From assembly GCF_000455285.1 (NCBI RefSeq), contig NZ_HG005295.1, positions 49,932 to 96,565 on the forward strand: 46,634 nt of DNA. The letters run 5' to 3'. The notes beneath the pieces are model-generated. The model saw nothing but the letters and a program-made list of their open reading frames with translations, had not been told where the DNA came from and did not search any database. Source of the stretch: Candidatus Stoquefichus massiliensis AP9 (lineage in GTDB: Bacteria > Bacillota_I > Bacilli_A > Erysipelotrichales > Coprobacillaceae). Both the position numbers and the translations under genes were made by a program. Positions 1 through 8,250 of the stretch are shown here, one piece after another; position 1 is the stretch's first letter; every line of letters starts with the position of its first letter.

Positions 1-1889
1 CCATTGTTAATCACGCCAACACTACAATTAATAGCAGTACTTAAGCTATTTCCTAATTGTTCAAGAGATCCCATATCAACCATAACGATGACATCCGCAT
101 TATGATTCATACGATTTAATCGTCCTACTAATACTTCTTTAATTTCATCAACTGTCACATCTAATGGCATATCCACAGCATCAAACACATAATTTTCTAA
201 TAAACTGTTCACTGCTTCTGCAATCGAAGTTGCTGTTGAATAACCATGACAAACAATCATTCCAAAAATATTTCGTCTTGAGACTTGAGCATTGTAATGA
301 TGTAAATAGATAATCATAATAATAGAGAGAATATCTATCATCTTCATTTCTAAATTTGTATTAATCAGATGTGTAATATCATCAACAATAATAGCTTCAT
401 ACATCAATTCTGTTTTCATCTGACTTAAGACTTCATCTATCATCGAATGATGTTCAGAATGCCAATTTTGTATAGAAGAACTATAAAGTTCATTAATATA
501 AATTAGTTTTGCAAGTGTACAACAGAATCCACTTGGTAGATTGATATACCTTTTCTTTAAAACAACATCTAAAATATTTGATAAAGAAATTTCAGTTCCT
601 TTAATTCTTTCTGGTGGAATTCTTTGTTTATAAGATAGATAATCACTTAATAAATCAAAATTATGTTTACTATCTTGTAGTGCTAAGAGAAAGTCTTTTG
701 TATGATAAAGCGGTTTGATAATACGATCAAAGTAATCTAGTATATAATCAATTTCTTGGCTTTTTTTGTAAGTTGTTGTATCGATGTAAATGATTGCTTC
801 ATCTGTGGCTATTGGCATTGTACGTAAGATCTGTTCTGGTAAATCATAAGTATGAATAATAACTTCTTTTTTACCTGCACTCTTTCTTAATGCTGTGGCA
901 CACATGATTTGAATTGTTGACTGCATTCCTAACATATTGTTTTCATAATCACCATTGACTAATGCTCTTAAAACAGCACTTGAAATTTTAATGATTTTAT
1001 TCATCTTTAATCCTTCATTTTGAATAAAATGAATAATGAGTTCTTCTTTTTCTTCTTTGCTCTTATATTGAAGTTTAGGAATATCTAAGATAAGAGGTAT
1101 GTTTTTAAGAAGTCTTTCACTCATATAAAGATGAGGATGAATATCACTTAAAATCATATAACGAATATTTTTATTCTTATACTTGCCTTTATGAACTGTA
1201 GTATTCTTATCTGTATCCATCAATTGACATAAATATTCTTGAAATTCATAAGACATATGTTGTGCTCCACATATGAGGAATACCAGATAATCATGACTAT
1301 CAACAATCCCTAACTGATTATTTTGACCAAAAACCTTTACCAATAATTCATGACTATTCGTTGCTGAAAATTCTAATTTCACTAATTTTGTATTTTCATG
1401 AATTGTTCCTTTTCTTGCAGCATTTTCAAAAATTGTTGTACATAATGTTCTTTTGCCAGTTCCTTTCTCTCCACATAAGATGACTGGTAACCCAGCTGGT
1501 GGATATTCAAAACTTTCACGTAACTGTTTAATGACACCTGCTAACGATTTATCAGAACCAATGATTTTTGAATAATCACCTTCGCCATAAGAATGATTAG
1601 AAACATATTGTTTTACTTCCTCTAAATCATAGAAGTCATCATCTTGAAAAGTTGTTTTATAGAGTTCTTCCATTTTTTTACGATGTAAGAAATAGACCGG
1701 TCTAGAATTAATTTTCATAACAACTTTTTCTTTAACGAGTTCATTGAGATACTGGCTTGCAAGGCTTCTACTAATATGCATTTCATCACTAATTGAACTT
1801 GCTGTAAATGCATTAACTTGAGTAAAGTCAAAGTTTTCTGTCAGATCACTCATATAATTTAATATCAAATCTTTTGTACTATTTGCCAT
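1..1889 (-). CDS. LevR-like PTS-regulated transcriptional regulator, 3' end outside window
   Basis: About 629 codons are present and the gene runs off the left edge. The first 75 residues look like a winged-helix DNA-binding domain. A Walker A site (GEKGTGK) follows at about residue 133 in an AAA+ module like that of LevR and other sigma-54 activators. The last part in the window resembles the mannose-family EIIA domain of LevR, with CHGYSTATSIAEAV containing the phosphorylatable His and later VDMGSLEQLG. The AAA+ core is unusual: I see no GAFTGA loop, and the Walker B region reads YLVFLICGAQ instead of a hydrophobic run ending in DE, so contact with sigma-54 is doubtful. The ATG at 1889 is chosen because GGAAGG lies just upstream. 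Its target is normally a PTS operon, probably to the left. The family call is firm; the function is inferred. Confidence 0.8.
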   Translation of the reverse strand, partial: MANSTKDLILNYMSDLTENFDFTQVNAFTASSISDEMHISRSLASQYLNELVKEKVVMKINSRPVYFLHRKKMEELYKTTFQDDDFYDLEEVKQYVSNHSYGEGDYSKIIGSDKSLAGVIKQLRESFEYPPAGLPVILCGEKGTGKRTLCTTIFENAARKGTIHENTKLVKLEFSATNSHELLVKVFGQNNQLGIVDSHDYLVFLICGAQHMSYEFQEYLCQLMDTDKNTTVHKGKYKNKNIRYMILSDIHPHLYMSERLLKNIPLILDIPKLQYKSKEEKEELIIHFIQNEGLKMNKIIKISSAVLRALVNGDYENNMLGMQSTIQIMCATALRKSAGKKEVIIHTYDLPEQILRTMPIATDEAIIYIDTTTYKKSQEIDYILDYFDRIIKPLYHTKDFLLALQDSKHNFDLLSDYLSYKQRIPPERIKGTEISLSNILDVVLKKRYINLPSGFCCTLAKLIYINELYSSSIQNWHSEHHSMIDEVLSQMKTELMYEAIIVDDITHLINTNLEMKMIDILSIIMIIYLHHYNAQVSRRNIFGMIVCHGYSTATSIAEAVNSLLENYVFDAVDMPLDVTVDEIKEVLVGRLNRMNHNADVIVMVDMGSLEQLGNSLSTAINCSVGVINN

Positions 1890-1971
1890 TTGTATCCTTC
1901 CTTTCATGAGTTTTCTGATTCATCCCTGCCTCACAACACCACTATATCGTATTATGACATCTTATAACATT

Positions 1972-2052
1972 AGTGTTGAAAGATTTGACACACATTTATT
2001 ATTTTTTATCTTTTTCATACTTTTTCAACACTGTTCAACACTTCTCAACACT
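1972..2052. repeat. Helically phased TCAACACT repeats upstream of the LevR-like gene
   Basis: TCAACACT occurs at 2025-2032, 2035-2042 and 2045-2052, exactly 10 bp apart. An inverted copy, AGTGTTGA, lies at 1972-1979. The array sits in the 239-bp gap from which the LevR-like gene must be transcribed. Same-face spacing suggests cooperative binding of a regulator. The protein that binds is unknown. Confidence 0.6.
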
Positions 2053-2128
2053 TATTTTCATTTGTTGCAAGATAGAGACGAATCTCCTTTTATTTTACAA
2101 CATCTGACAACGGTTTCGGACTTTTTTC

Positions 2129-3499
2129 TTATTTCGTAATAAGTGTTGTTAAATTCACTGCCCATTCCCCTTTTTGATAACGTTTTAAGCCAAAATAGAC
2201 ACGAATAATCTGTTCTAACTGACAAATTAAGAAAACAAAAGCGATACTTTGAAGATGTAAAAAATGAACACTTATAAAAGCTAAAGGTATACCAATTCCC
2301 CACATGAGTCCACTATCTAATAATGTTAGCATTTTAGAATCTCCACCAGCACGAAGTGATGAAAACACAATCACAATAAAGAATCTTAAGGCAATTCTTA
2401 AAGCAAAAACTTTAACAATTAAGATAGCTTCTTTAATGACTTCAAAACTATTTAAGTGGAAAATTGAGACAAAAAATTCTGAGCATATAAATATCAATCC
2501 CATGACAGCAATAGATAAACAAATGGCCATACCAATAAAATAGTTTCCCTCTCGCTTTGCTTTTTCAATATCTCCTGATCCTAATGTTATACCAATAACT
2601 GCAGCAACTGCATTTGAGAAACCATTTGCAAATGCATAGAATATATCTGATATTTTTGCACCAACATAGTAAGCATCCATTGAAGCAGTTCCTAATGTTC
2701 CAAATGCCTTAATGAATAATGTAGAACCAAATCCAAAAAATAATTCATTTATAATGATTGGTCTTGTTTTACGCATAATAGGTTTTATGAAACGATAATC
2801 TAGAGAAAACATTTCCTGAAACGACCCAATAAATGGTTGCTTTGTACGATAAGCATATAGAAAATGACAAATTACACCACTCATATGTGCCATACAAGTT
2901 CCAAGTGCGGCTCCCTGTATTCCTAATTTAGGAAAACCATACATACCAAAGATCAATATATAGTTACAGACAATATTAATAATCATTGTCATCAACCCAA
3001 TTATTAAAGGAATACGTGGTTTATTAATATTTCGATAGATAATATTAAAGGCGAATTCTAATGCTAAAAAAACATATGAAAACATTGCTATTCTAAGATA
3101 AAGCAAGCCATTATTAATAACAGATATGTCCTGAATATAGAAACATAATATCTGTCTGCCAAATAATGCTGCTAAAACAAGCCAAACTCCCCCTGAAATG
3201 ACTGCCAAAATCATACTTAACCCAAATGATTTCTTTAGATTTAATATATCTTTAGCCCCAAAGAACTGGACTGAAAAGATACCTACACCTGCTGCACAAG
3301 CCCATGAGACAGCTGTACATAATGTTTCTATTTGAACTGCTGTTCCTACAGCTGTCACTTGTCCTATCCAGGAAACCATTAAAGAATCAATAATCCCCAT
3401 ACAACTTGTTATAAGTTGCTGCAACCCTAATGGTATTGCAATTAAACTAACATATTTATAAAACCCAATAGACCCAATATAACTTCTTATTCTCTCCAT
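2129..3499 (-). CDS. MATE family efflux transporter
   Basis: This is a 456-residue polytopic membrane protein of the MATE family (NorM/DinF/MepA type), which exports drugs or metabolites using a Na+ or H+ gradient. The N-terminal half contains the family-typical IPLGLQQLITSCMGIIDSLM and a helix with GTAVQIETL; the second half repeats the fold, starting near TRPIIINELFFGFGSTLF. Length fits the family (about 440-470). The start has a GGGGG-rich ribosome site. The gene is separated from the upstream GntR gene by a terminator, so it is probably monocistronic. The substrate cannot be read from the sequence. Confidence 0.9.
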   Translation of the reverse strand: MERIRSYIGSIGFYKYVSLIAIPLGLQQLITSCMGIIDSLMVSWIGQVTAVGTAVQIETLCTAVSWACAAGVGIFSVQFFGAKDILNLKKSFGLSMILAVISGGVWLVLAALFGRQILCFYIQDISVINNGLLYLRIAMFSYVFLALEFAFNIIYRNINKPRIPLIIGLMTMIINIVCNYILIFGMYGFPKLGIQGAALGTCMAHMSGVICHFLYAYRTKQPFIGSFQEMFSLDYRFIKPIMRKTRPIIINELFFGFGSTLFIKAFGTLGTASMDAYYVGAKISDIFYAFANGFSNAVAAVIGITLGSGDIEKAKREGNYFIGMAICLSIAVMGLIFICSEFFVSIFHLNSFEVIKEAILIVKVFALRIALRFFIVIVFSSLRAGGDSKMLTLLDSGLMWGIGIPLAFISVHFLHLQSIAFVFLICQLEQIIRVYFGLKRYQKGEWAVNLTTLITK

Positions 3500-3550
3500 T
3501 TTCCCTAACCCCCTTTTTGTTAATTCTCATTATAATTTTTTCAAATGAAA

Positions 3551-3600
3551 ACAAAAAAAGTGTTTAAAGACTCAACACTCTTTTGAGAATTCAAACACTT
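3551..3600 (-). terminator. Rho-independent terminator after the GntR gene
   Basis: Arms AAGTGTTT (3558-3565) and AAACACTT (3593-3600) are followed on the minus strand by a T run. An inner CTCAA/TTGAG pair strengthens the stem. Confidence 0.75.
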
Positions 3601-3618
3601 GATTTTCTATTTTTTGAC

Positions 3619-4335
3619 TTATCTGACAAACGAATACTTTTCTCCAACAATATATTGCAAACTATAATGAACAGGTTCACCATGCTCATCACCCATAATT
3701 CCATCCATAACAAATAATGGTGCTCCAATAGGAACCTGTAATATTTTAACCAAATCACCACTTGCTGTCGTGACAGTAATCACAGTTTTTAAAGAACGGT
3801 CACAAATAATTCCTTTTTTCTCAGCCAATAATTCATATAATGAACCTGTTAATGGTTCATTATAAAGAAATCCATACTTTTGATAAGAATAATAATTATT
3901 TTCTATCATTAATGGAATTCCATCAGCTAATCTTAATCTTTGAATATATAAGACCTGATCATTATCATCTAATTTTAATATATCTTTCATACGATCATCC
4001 ATTGGATGAATCTCTCTTTTTAATACAACAGAAGAACTTTGCATTCCAGCATTTTTACATGATTCACTAAATCCTACACTATCTTCCAACGGTCTAAATA
4101 GTTTTGGAGTTGTTGCAAAGGTTCCTTTACCTTGTTTTTTAATCAAATATCCTTCATTTTCTAAATCAGCTAATGCATTTCTGACTGTAATACGACTAAC
4201 ATCATATTTTTTGCAGAGTTCATTTTCAGAAGGGATTTTTTCACCCTTTTGAATTTCGCCACTATCAATTAAACCTTTAATTGTATTTTTTAACTGAAGA
4301 TATAAAGGCATTGAATTATTATCATCTAGTTTCAT
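3619..4335 (-). CDS. GntR/HutC-family regulator with UTRA sensor domain (FrlR-like)
   Basis: 238 residues. The first 70 are a GntR winged helix (GEKIPSENELCKKYDVSRITVRNAL is the recognition region), and residues 90-236 are a UTRA ligand-binding domain like those of FrlR, NagR and HutC, ending in YSLQYIVGEKYSF. It lies downstream of the FrlB-HAD pair in the same direction, but a strong terminator separates it from them. By context it should sense a phosphorylated fructosamine or related sugar phosphate. Likely targets are the near-identical palindromes in front of frlB and the YitT gene. Family is certain; ligand and targets are inferred. Ribosome site GAGAGG is present. Confidence 0.88.
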   Translation of the reverse strand: MKLDDNNSMPLYLQLKNTIKGLIDSGEIQKGEKIPSENELCKKYDVSRITVRNALADLENEGYLIKKQGKGTFATTPKLFRPLEDSVGFSESCKNAGMQSSSVVLKREIHPMDDRMKDILKLDDNDQVLYIQRLRLADGIPLMIENNYYSYQKYGFLYNEPLTGSLYELLAEKKGIICDRSLKTVITVTTASGDLVKILQVPIGAPLFVMDGIMGDEHGEPVHYSLQYIVGEKYSFVR

Positions 4336-4374
4336 ATATATACCTCTCTTATTCTTTATTATATCCTTTTTTGA

Positions 4375-4403
4375 AAGAAAAAGCGATAGTGAAACTATCG
4401 CTT
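4375..4403 (-). terminator. Terminator at the end of the HAD gene
   Basis: Perfect stem AAGCGATAGT/ACTATCGCTT (4381-4390 and 4394-4403) with a GAA loop, followed on the minus strand by TTTTTC. The stop codon of the HAD gene lies inside the stem. Confidence 0.85.
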
Positions 4404-5052
4404 ACTCGAATAATTCTATGACATCATGTAAAGAAGAAACAATGGCAAGTGCTTGTTGTTTTTGAGTTTCCCTAGGTGCTATTAAATCAGGAATCATAAT
4501 ACAAGGAATGTCTGCTCTATATGCTGCTTCTACTCCAACAATTGAATCTTCTAAAACTAATGCTTTTGAATGATCAATTTGAAAGTGCTGAACAACTTTT
4601 TGATATATTTCTGGATGTGGTTTACGTTTTGTCACTTCATTACCGCAGAGAAGATAATCAAAATGATGGAGTAGATTTAATCTATCTAATCTTTCTATTG
4701 TTAAATTTCGATCAGTTGCTGTAGCAACTGCTTTTGGAATGTTTAATTCATTTAATAATTCAAGGAGTTCATAGATTCCTGGTTTGGGATCAATATGTTC
4801 ATCCAATAGCTTTTTCCCATAGACTCGTGCTTCTTCTAAAATCATTTCAGGATTAAGATGTTCATTTCTTAAATCATCATAAACGATTTGCTCTACTTCT
4901 TTTCCATTTCTCCCCACACATCTTAAAAAAGTCGTATATCCTAAATCATCTATTCCGTGTTTTAGACCTACTTCCTGCCAGGCCTGCTGCCACCTCGCTT
5001 CAGTATCTAGCATCAAACCATCAACATCAAATATAACAAGTTCTGGACGCAT
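4402..5052 (-). CDS. HAD-superfamily hydrolase, beta-phosphoglucomutase-like
   Basis: 216 residues. All four HAD motifs are visible: FDVDGLMLD near the N-terminus (nucleophile and acid/base Asp), VATATDRN (motif II Thr), KRKPHPEIY (motif III Lys) and LVLEDSIVGVEAA (motif IV). The helical cap between motifs I and II is that of the beta-phosphoglucomutase/sugar-phosphatase subgroup. It lies 29 bp after frlB in the same transcript, so it may remove phosphate from or isomerise a sugar phosphate made by deglycation. The exact substrate is unknown. Ribosome site AGGGGGAA supports the ATG. Confidence 0.87.
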   Translation of the reverse strand: MRPELVIFDVDGLMLDTEARWQQAWQEVGLKHGIDDLGYTTFLRCVGRNGKEVEQIVYDDLRNEHLNPEMILEEARVYGKKLLDEHIDPKPGIYELLELLNELNIPKAVATATDRNLTIERLDRLNLLHHFDYLLCGNEVTKRKPHPEIYQKVVQHFQIDHSKALVLEDSIVGVEAAYRADIPCIMIPDLIAPRETQKQQALAIVSSLHDVIELFE

Positions 5053-5081
5053 AACGTTCCCCCTTTTCCCTACAATTTATA

Positions 5082-6050
5082 TTAGTATTCTAATTTCCAC
5101 ATATATCTACGTTTTGTAAGTGGATGATTTCTCACAATTGCTAATTGTTCGGCATAAATTCTTAAAACTGCTGAAATAATCATTGGGCTATAATATTCTG
5201 CAACCCCACCTGGTACTCGTGATCCTAGACCAAAGTCTTTTGCATCAATAACTGTTGTTTTTGCATCAAATCTTTCTAAGAATGTTAATGCTCTTGAATC
5301 CATTGCACGTGTACGTCCGTCATTCATTAATAAGATAAATGGAACATCTTTGTCTGTAATTTCAAATGGACCATGGAAGAATTCACCATCATGGAATGAT
5401 CCAGAGTTCATCCATTGCATTTCCATTAATAAACAAATTGAGAATGAATAAGCGACTTTGTGAGTTGCTCCTGATGACATAACATAAATCACTTCATCAT
5501 CTTTATAAGCTTCAGCAAATGTCTGTGCTGCTGGCACGACACTCTTCACTGCATCATCAATGATACCATAAATAGCTTGATTTGCTTTAATCATAGCATC
5601 ATATGTTTCAAATCCTTCATATTGGTTTAAAATTTCTACTGCAACCAATAAAGCTTTATTCATTTTGTCCATTTTTGCTGAGTAACTCCCCTCCCAATCA
5701 TGAACAACTAAATGATGACAAGCTTTTGCTAATGGAGAATTTCCATTGTTTGTGATTGCAATTACTGCTGCTCCTTTTTCCATTGCTAATTTTGAAGCGG
5801 CAACTGTTTCTGGTGTTGTTCCCCCTAATGAACAAGTCACAACAATTGCATCTTCATTTAACCCTACAGGTGTTGCATAATTAAATTCATTTGCTGTATA
5901 TAAAGCAATACGTAATGTTTTTGCATTCGCTTCTAAAAAATATTTAGCAGGATATAACTCTGCTTGTGATGCTCCACATCCAACATAATAAACTGATTTT
6001 ATATTTGGTTTCCCTTTCTTAATTGTTGCAATAATGTCTTTAATTTCCAT
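5082..6050 (-). CDS. frlB: Fructosamine-6-phosphate deglycase (SIS domain protein FrlB)
   Basis: 322 residues made of two SIS domains. The N-terminal YYVGCGASQAELYPAKYF, the central MEMQWMNSGSFHDGEFFHGP and the C-terminal NHPLTKRRYMWKLEY closely resemble Bacillus FrlB as I remember it. FrlB splits fructosamine 6-phosphates (Maillard products of amino acids) into glucose 6-phosphate and the free amino acid. The kinase FrlD and an amino-acid-conjugate transporter are not in this window, so the phosphorylated substrate must come from elsewhere, possibly a PTS. It heads an operon with the HAD gene. It has a strong promoter and a palindromic operator. A related glucosamine-type deglycase specificity is the main alternative. 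Confidence 0.88.
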   Translation of the reverse strand: MEIKDIIATIKKGKPNIKSVYYVGCGASQAELYPAKYFLEANAKTLRIALYTANEFNYATPVGLNEDAIVVTCSLGGTTPETVAASKLAMEKGAAVIAITNNGNSPLAKACHHLVVHDWEGSYSAKMDKMNKALLVAVEILNQYEGFETYDAMIKANQAIYGIIDDAVKSVVPAAQTFAEAYKDDEVIYVMSSGATHKVAYSFSICLLMEMQWMNSGSFHDGEFFHGPFEITDKDVPFILLMNDGRTRAMDSRALTFLERFDAKTTVIDAKDFGLGSRVPGGVAEYYSPMIISAVLRIYAEQLAIVRNHPLTKRRYMWKLEY

Positions 6051-6073
6051 TTTCTTCTCTCCTTTTAGTTTGT

Positions 6074-6133
6074 TTTAATACATCTTATAACAACTCACAT
6101 ACATAATATAACATCTTATTACAAGTATGTCAA
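6074..6133 (-). promoter_or_regulatory. frlB promoter with two palindromic operator sites
   Basis: TTGACA (complement at 6128-6133), 17 bp, TATATT (complement at 6105-6110). A palindrome TAATATAA-CA-TCTTATTA covers the -10 box (6104-6121), and a related site TTTAATA-CA-TCTTATAA lies downstream at 6074-6090. A near-identical site precedes the YitT gene. Confidence 0.75.
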
Positions 6134-6140
6134 TGATGAA

Positions 6141-6179
6141 AATAAAAAACTTTAAAAGATTTATTTTAATCCTTTAAAG
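6141..6179 (-). terminator. Terminator after the YitT gene
   Basis: Arms CTTTAAAAGATT (6150-6161) and AATCCTTTAAAG (6168-6179) with one mismatch, followed by a T run on the minus strand. It includes the stop codon of the YitT gene. Confidence 0.75.
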
Positions 6180-6997
6180 CCTTTTCCTAGCACTTGATTC
6201 ACATCACTAATAATCACAAATGCATGCTGATCTATACTTTTCACGGTATCTACAAATACTTGAACTTGACGAGGAGAAAGAACACTCATTAAAACAGCTT
6301 TTTCCTCATTAGAATAGCATCCTTTGGCATATGATAAAGTCATACCACGATATGTCTTTTCAAGAAAATGATTACGAATTTCTTCCGGATATGTTGTAAT
6401 AACCTGACACATTTTGGCCTGATCACCACCAACAATAATCACGTCACTCACTTTTCCACTTACAAAAAATTCAATAATTGAATAATAAACCAATGTATAA
6501 CTCTGCGTAGCAAGAGTTGCAAGAGTAATGACAACAGCACTTAAAATCATTAACATCTGCCCCGGTGTCATCCAAGTCATTTTATGTAAAATAAGTCTTG
6601 CTAAAAGTTCAGTTCCTCCTGACGACATTCTTGAACGATAACAAATCCCTACACCAATTCCTTCAATGACACCACCAAACAATGCACTTAATATAACATC
6701 ATCACACAAAATAGGCATAAAACTTAAAAAGTCTGTAATCACCCCCAGTATCAAGGTTGTTATAACTGCATCAATAATAAACTCTTTTCCTTCTTTCAAA
6801 AATGCTAACATAAATAGTGGAATATTTAATATAATGATAAGTGTCCCTATAGGTACATCGATTAAATGATGAATAGCAATGGCTAAACCTCCAAACCCAC
6901 CAGTAACAAAACCATGTGGCGAAATAAATCCATTAATTGCAATAGCCATCAAAAGACATCCTAAACAACACAATGTATACTTTTTTACATATTTCAT
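6161..6997 (-). CDS. YitT family membrane protein (DUF161/DUF2179)
   Basis: 278 residues from the ATG at 6997, preferred over an in-frame ATG at 7024 because GGGAGG lies 5 bp before it. Five to six membrane helices fill the first 190 residues, with the family signatures GFVTGGFGGLAIAIHHL and the RMSSGGTELLAR region. The last 80 residues are the soluble DUF2179 domain (KTYRGMTLSYAKGCYSNEEKAVLMSVL). Family members are often called YitT, YpjC or YqfU and have no settled function. The promoter has an almost perfect palindrome shared with frlB, so it probably belongs to the GntR regulon. That link is inferred from the sites. Confidence 0.88.
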   Translation of the reverse strand: MKYVKKYTLCCLGCLLMAIAINGFISPHGFVTGGFGGLAIAIHHLIDVPIGTLIIILNIPLFMLAFLKEGKEFIIDAVITTLILGVITDFLSFMPILCDDVILSALFGGVIEGIGVGICYRSRMSSGGTELLARLILHKMTWMTPGQMLMILSAVVITLATLATQSYTLVYYSIIEFFVSGKVSDVIIVGGDQAKMCQVITTYPEEIRNHFLEKTYRGMTLSYAKGCYSNEEKAVLMSVLSPRQVQVFVDTVKSIDQHAFVIISDVNQVLGKGFKGLK

Positions 6998-7013
6998 AGT
7001 ATCCTCCCGATCA

Positions 7014-7061
7014 TAATATAACATTATATTACAAGTATAAATAAAATGTTTATTTTGTCAA
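7014..7061 (-). promoter_or_regulatory. YitT promoter with perfect palindromic operator
   Basis: TTGACA (complement at 7056-7061), 16 bp, TATACT (complement at 7034-7039). Downstream is TAATATAA-CA-TTATATTA (7014-7031), a perfect inverted repeat followed by ACAAG, just as at frlB. Confidence 0.7.
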
Positions 7062-7090
7062 CTATGAATTATTATTATCAAATTATTTTA

Positions 7091-7121
7091 TAGAAAAAGT
7101 GTAGCTAATTCACTACACTTT
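7091..7121 (-). terminator. Terminator of the aroE-rdgB-trmL cluster
   Basis: Arms AAAGTGTAG (7096-7104) and CTACACTTT (7113-7121), followed by TTTTTC on the minus strand just after the last gene of the cluster. Confidence 0.75.
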
Positions 7122-7767
7122 CTAAAATAACAATTCTTTTTTTCTTATATATCCAATACATTATAACACTGATCACTATCACAATAATAATAATCATCAT
7201 AAAACAATGCATGAAAAATGACTCAGGTAAGATAGTAATTACAGGATCTGTTGTATAATCAAAAATCCAATAATTATTTCTAAAGACAATATTATGGAAT
7301 ATAACAAATGCCTTGTCAAAATCTAAAGCTACAAAAAAGCCTAATATTGCTGGAATGCCAACCGAAAAGAAAGAAGTTAATTGTAAAAAGCGATATTCTT
7401 TCTGTTTTAAATTTTGGTAAATCATAATACCAGATATGACTCCAGTCACAACAAAAGTTATTTGTATAACTTCAAAAACTCTTTTCACTTCTTCAAAATG
7501 AATACGACCAGTTGTTGACATGACAAAATTGGGCATATTTAAAGTTCCTTGATAAAAGATACTCTGATACTGTATCAAAATATCATAATTTTGTTTAATA
7601 ACTTCTTTTGATAGACCTGTATTTTTAGCAATATGAAGATAATCAATATCGAAATAATATAATTGTTTAAAGAAAACTGTAACTATCACTGCCAAGCATA
7701 TAATACAAATCGTCAACAATAAAGCTAAAACAATATCTTTCTTTCTATTCATAAATAAAGTCTGCAC
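7105..7767 (-). CDS. TIGR01906/DUF1461 family integral membrane protein
   Basis: 220 residues with four clear membrane helices (about residues 13-33, 100-118, 128-148 and 185-207). The extracellular loops carry the family hallmarks HNIVFRNNYWIFD and TDPVITILPESFF. Function is unknown in the literature I can recall. It overlaps the end of trmL, so the two are translationally coupled. A GTG at 7767 has GAGG upstream. The ATG at 7752, which overlaps the trmL stop, is an alternative and would give 215 residues. Confidence 0.82.
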   Translation of the reverse strand: MQTLFMNRKKDIVLALLLTICIICLAVIVTVFFKQLYYFDIDYLHIAKNTGLSKEVIKQNYDILIQYQSIFYQGTLNMPNFVMSTTGRIHFEEVKRVFEVIQITFVVTGVISGIMIYQNLKQKEYRFLQLTSFFSVGIPAILGFFVALDFDKAFVIFHNIVFRNNYWIFDYTTDPVITILPESFFMHCFMMIIIIVIVISVIMYWIYKKKRIVILESVVN

Positions 7768-8248
7768 CTTTTTGAACCTCTACCTTTGATAATTTTGGAT
7801 AATCTTGCTGACGTAAGACTTCATAGATTCCTATTGCCACACAATTGGATAAGTTTAAGCTTCTTGCGTTTCCATCCATTGGAATACGAACACATTCATC
7901 AAGATGATCTTTTAATATATCATGAGGGATTCCATCATGTTCATGTCCAAAAAGGATATATTGATCTTGATCAGATACATAGTTTTGATCTGTATAACAT
8001 AACTTAGAATAACGTGTAAAGAAATGAAAATCACCATGATTTTTTGATAGAAAATCTTCCCAATTTTCATATATTTCCATTTCTAAATCTTTAATATAAT
8101 CTAACCCTGCTCTTTTCATATGTTTGTCATCTAATGAAAATCCCATTGGTTTAATAATATGTAACTTTGAATGTGTAGCTACACATGTTCTCATAATATT
8201 TCCAGTATTCTGTGGAATAGCTGGATGGACTAAAACAATATGATTCAT
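7745..8248 (-). CDS. trmL: tRNA (cytidine/uridine-34 2'-O-)-methyltransferase
   Basis: 167 residues, a full-length SpoU-class (SPOUT) methyltransferase of the TrmL group. It methylates the wobble base ribose of tRNA-Leu using S-adenosylmethionine. Diagnostic segments are HPAIPQNTGNIMRTC at the N-terminus, ILFGHEHDGIP in the middle and IPMDGNARSLNLSNCVAI in the C-terminal trefoil knot that binds the cofactor. It starts 2 bp after rdgB and overlaps the next gene, so it is part of the aroE-rdgB-trmL transcript. Confidence 0.93.
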   Translation of the reverse strand: MNHIVLVHPAIPQNTGNIMRTCVATHSKLHIIKPMGFSLDDKHMKRAGLDYIKDLEMEIYENWEDFLSKNHGDFHFFTRYSKLCYTDQNYVSDQDQYILFGHEHDGIPHDILKDHLDECVRIPMDGNARSLNLSNCVAIGIYEVLRQQDYPKLSKVEVQKGADFIYE

Positions 8249-8250
8249 TC

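Noticed and set aside
1890-2128. Sigma-54 promoter (TGGCAC-N5-TTGC) for the LevR-like gene
   Set aside because: No such sequence was found here, and none was noticed elsewhere in the window.
1906-2303. Open frames of about 80 codons on both strands around 1.9-2.3 kb
   Set aside because: No ribosome site, and the minus frame overlaps the end of the MATE gene; the region is better read as a promoter and repeat array.
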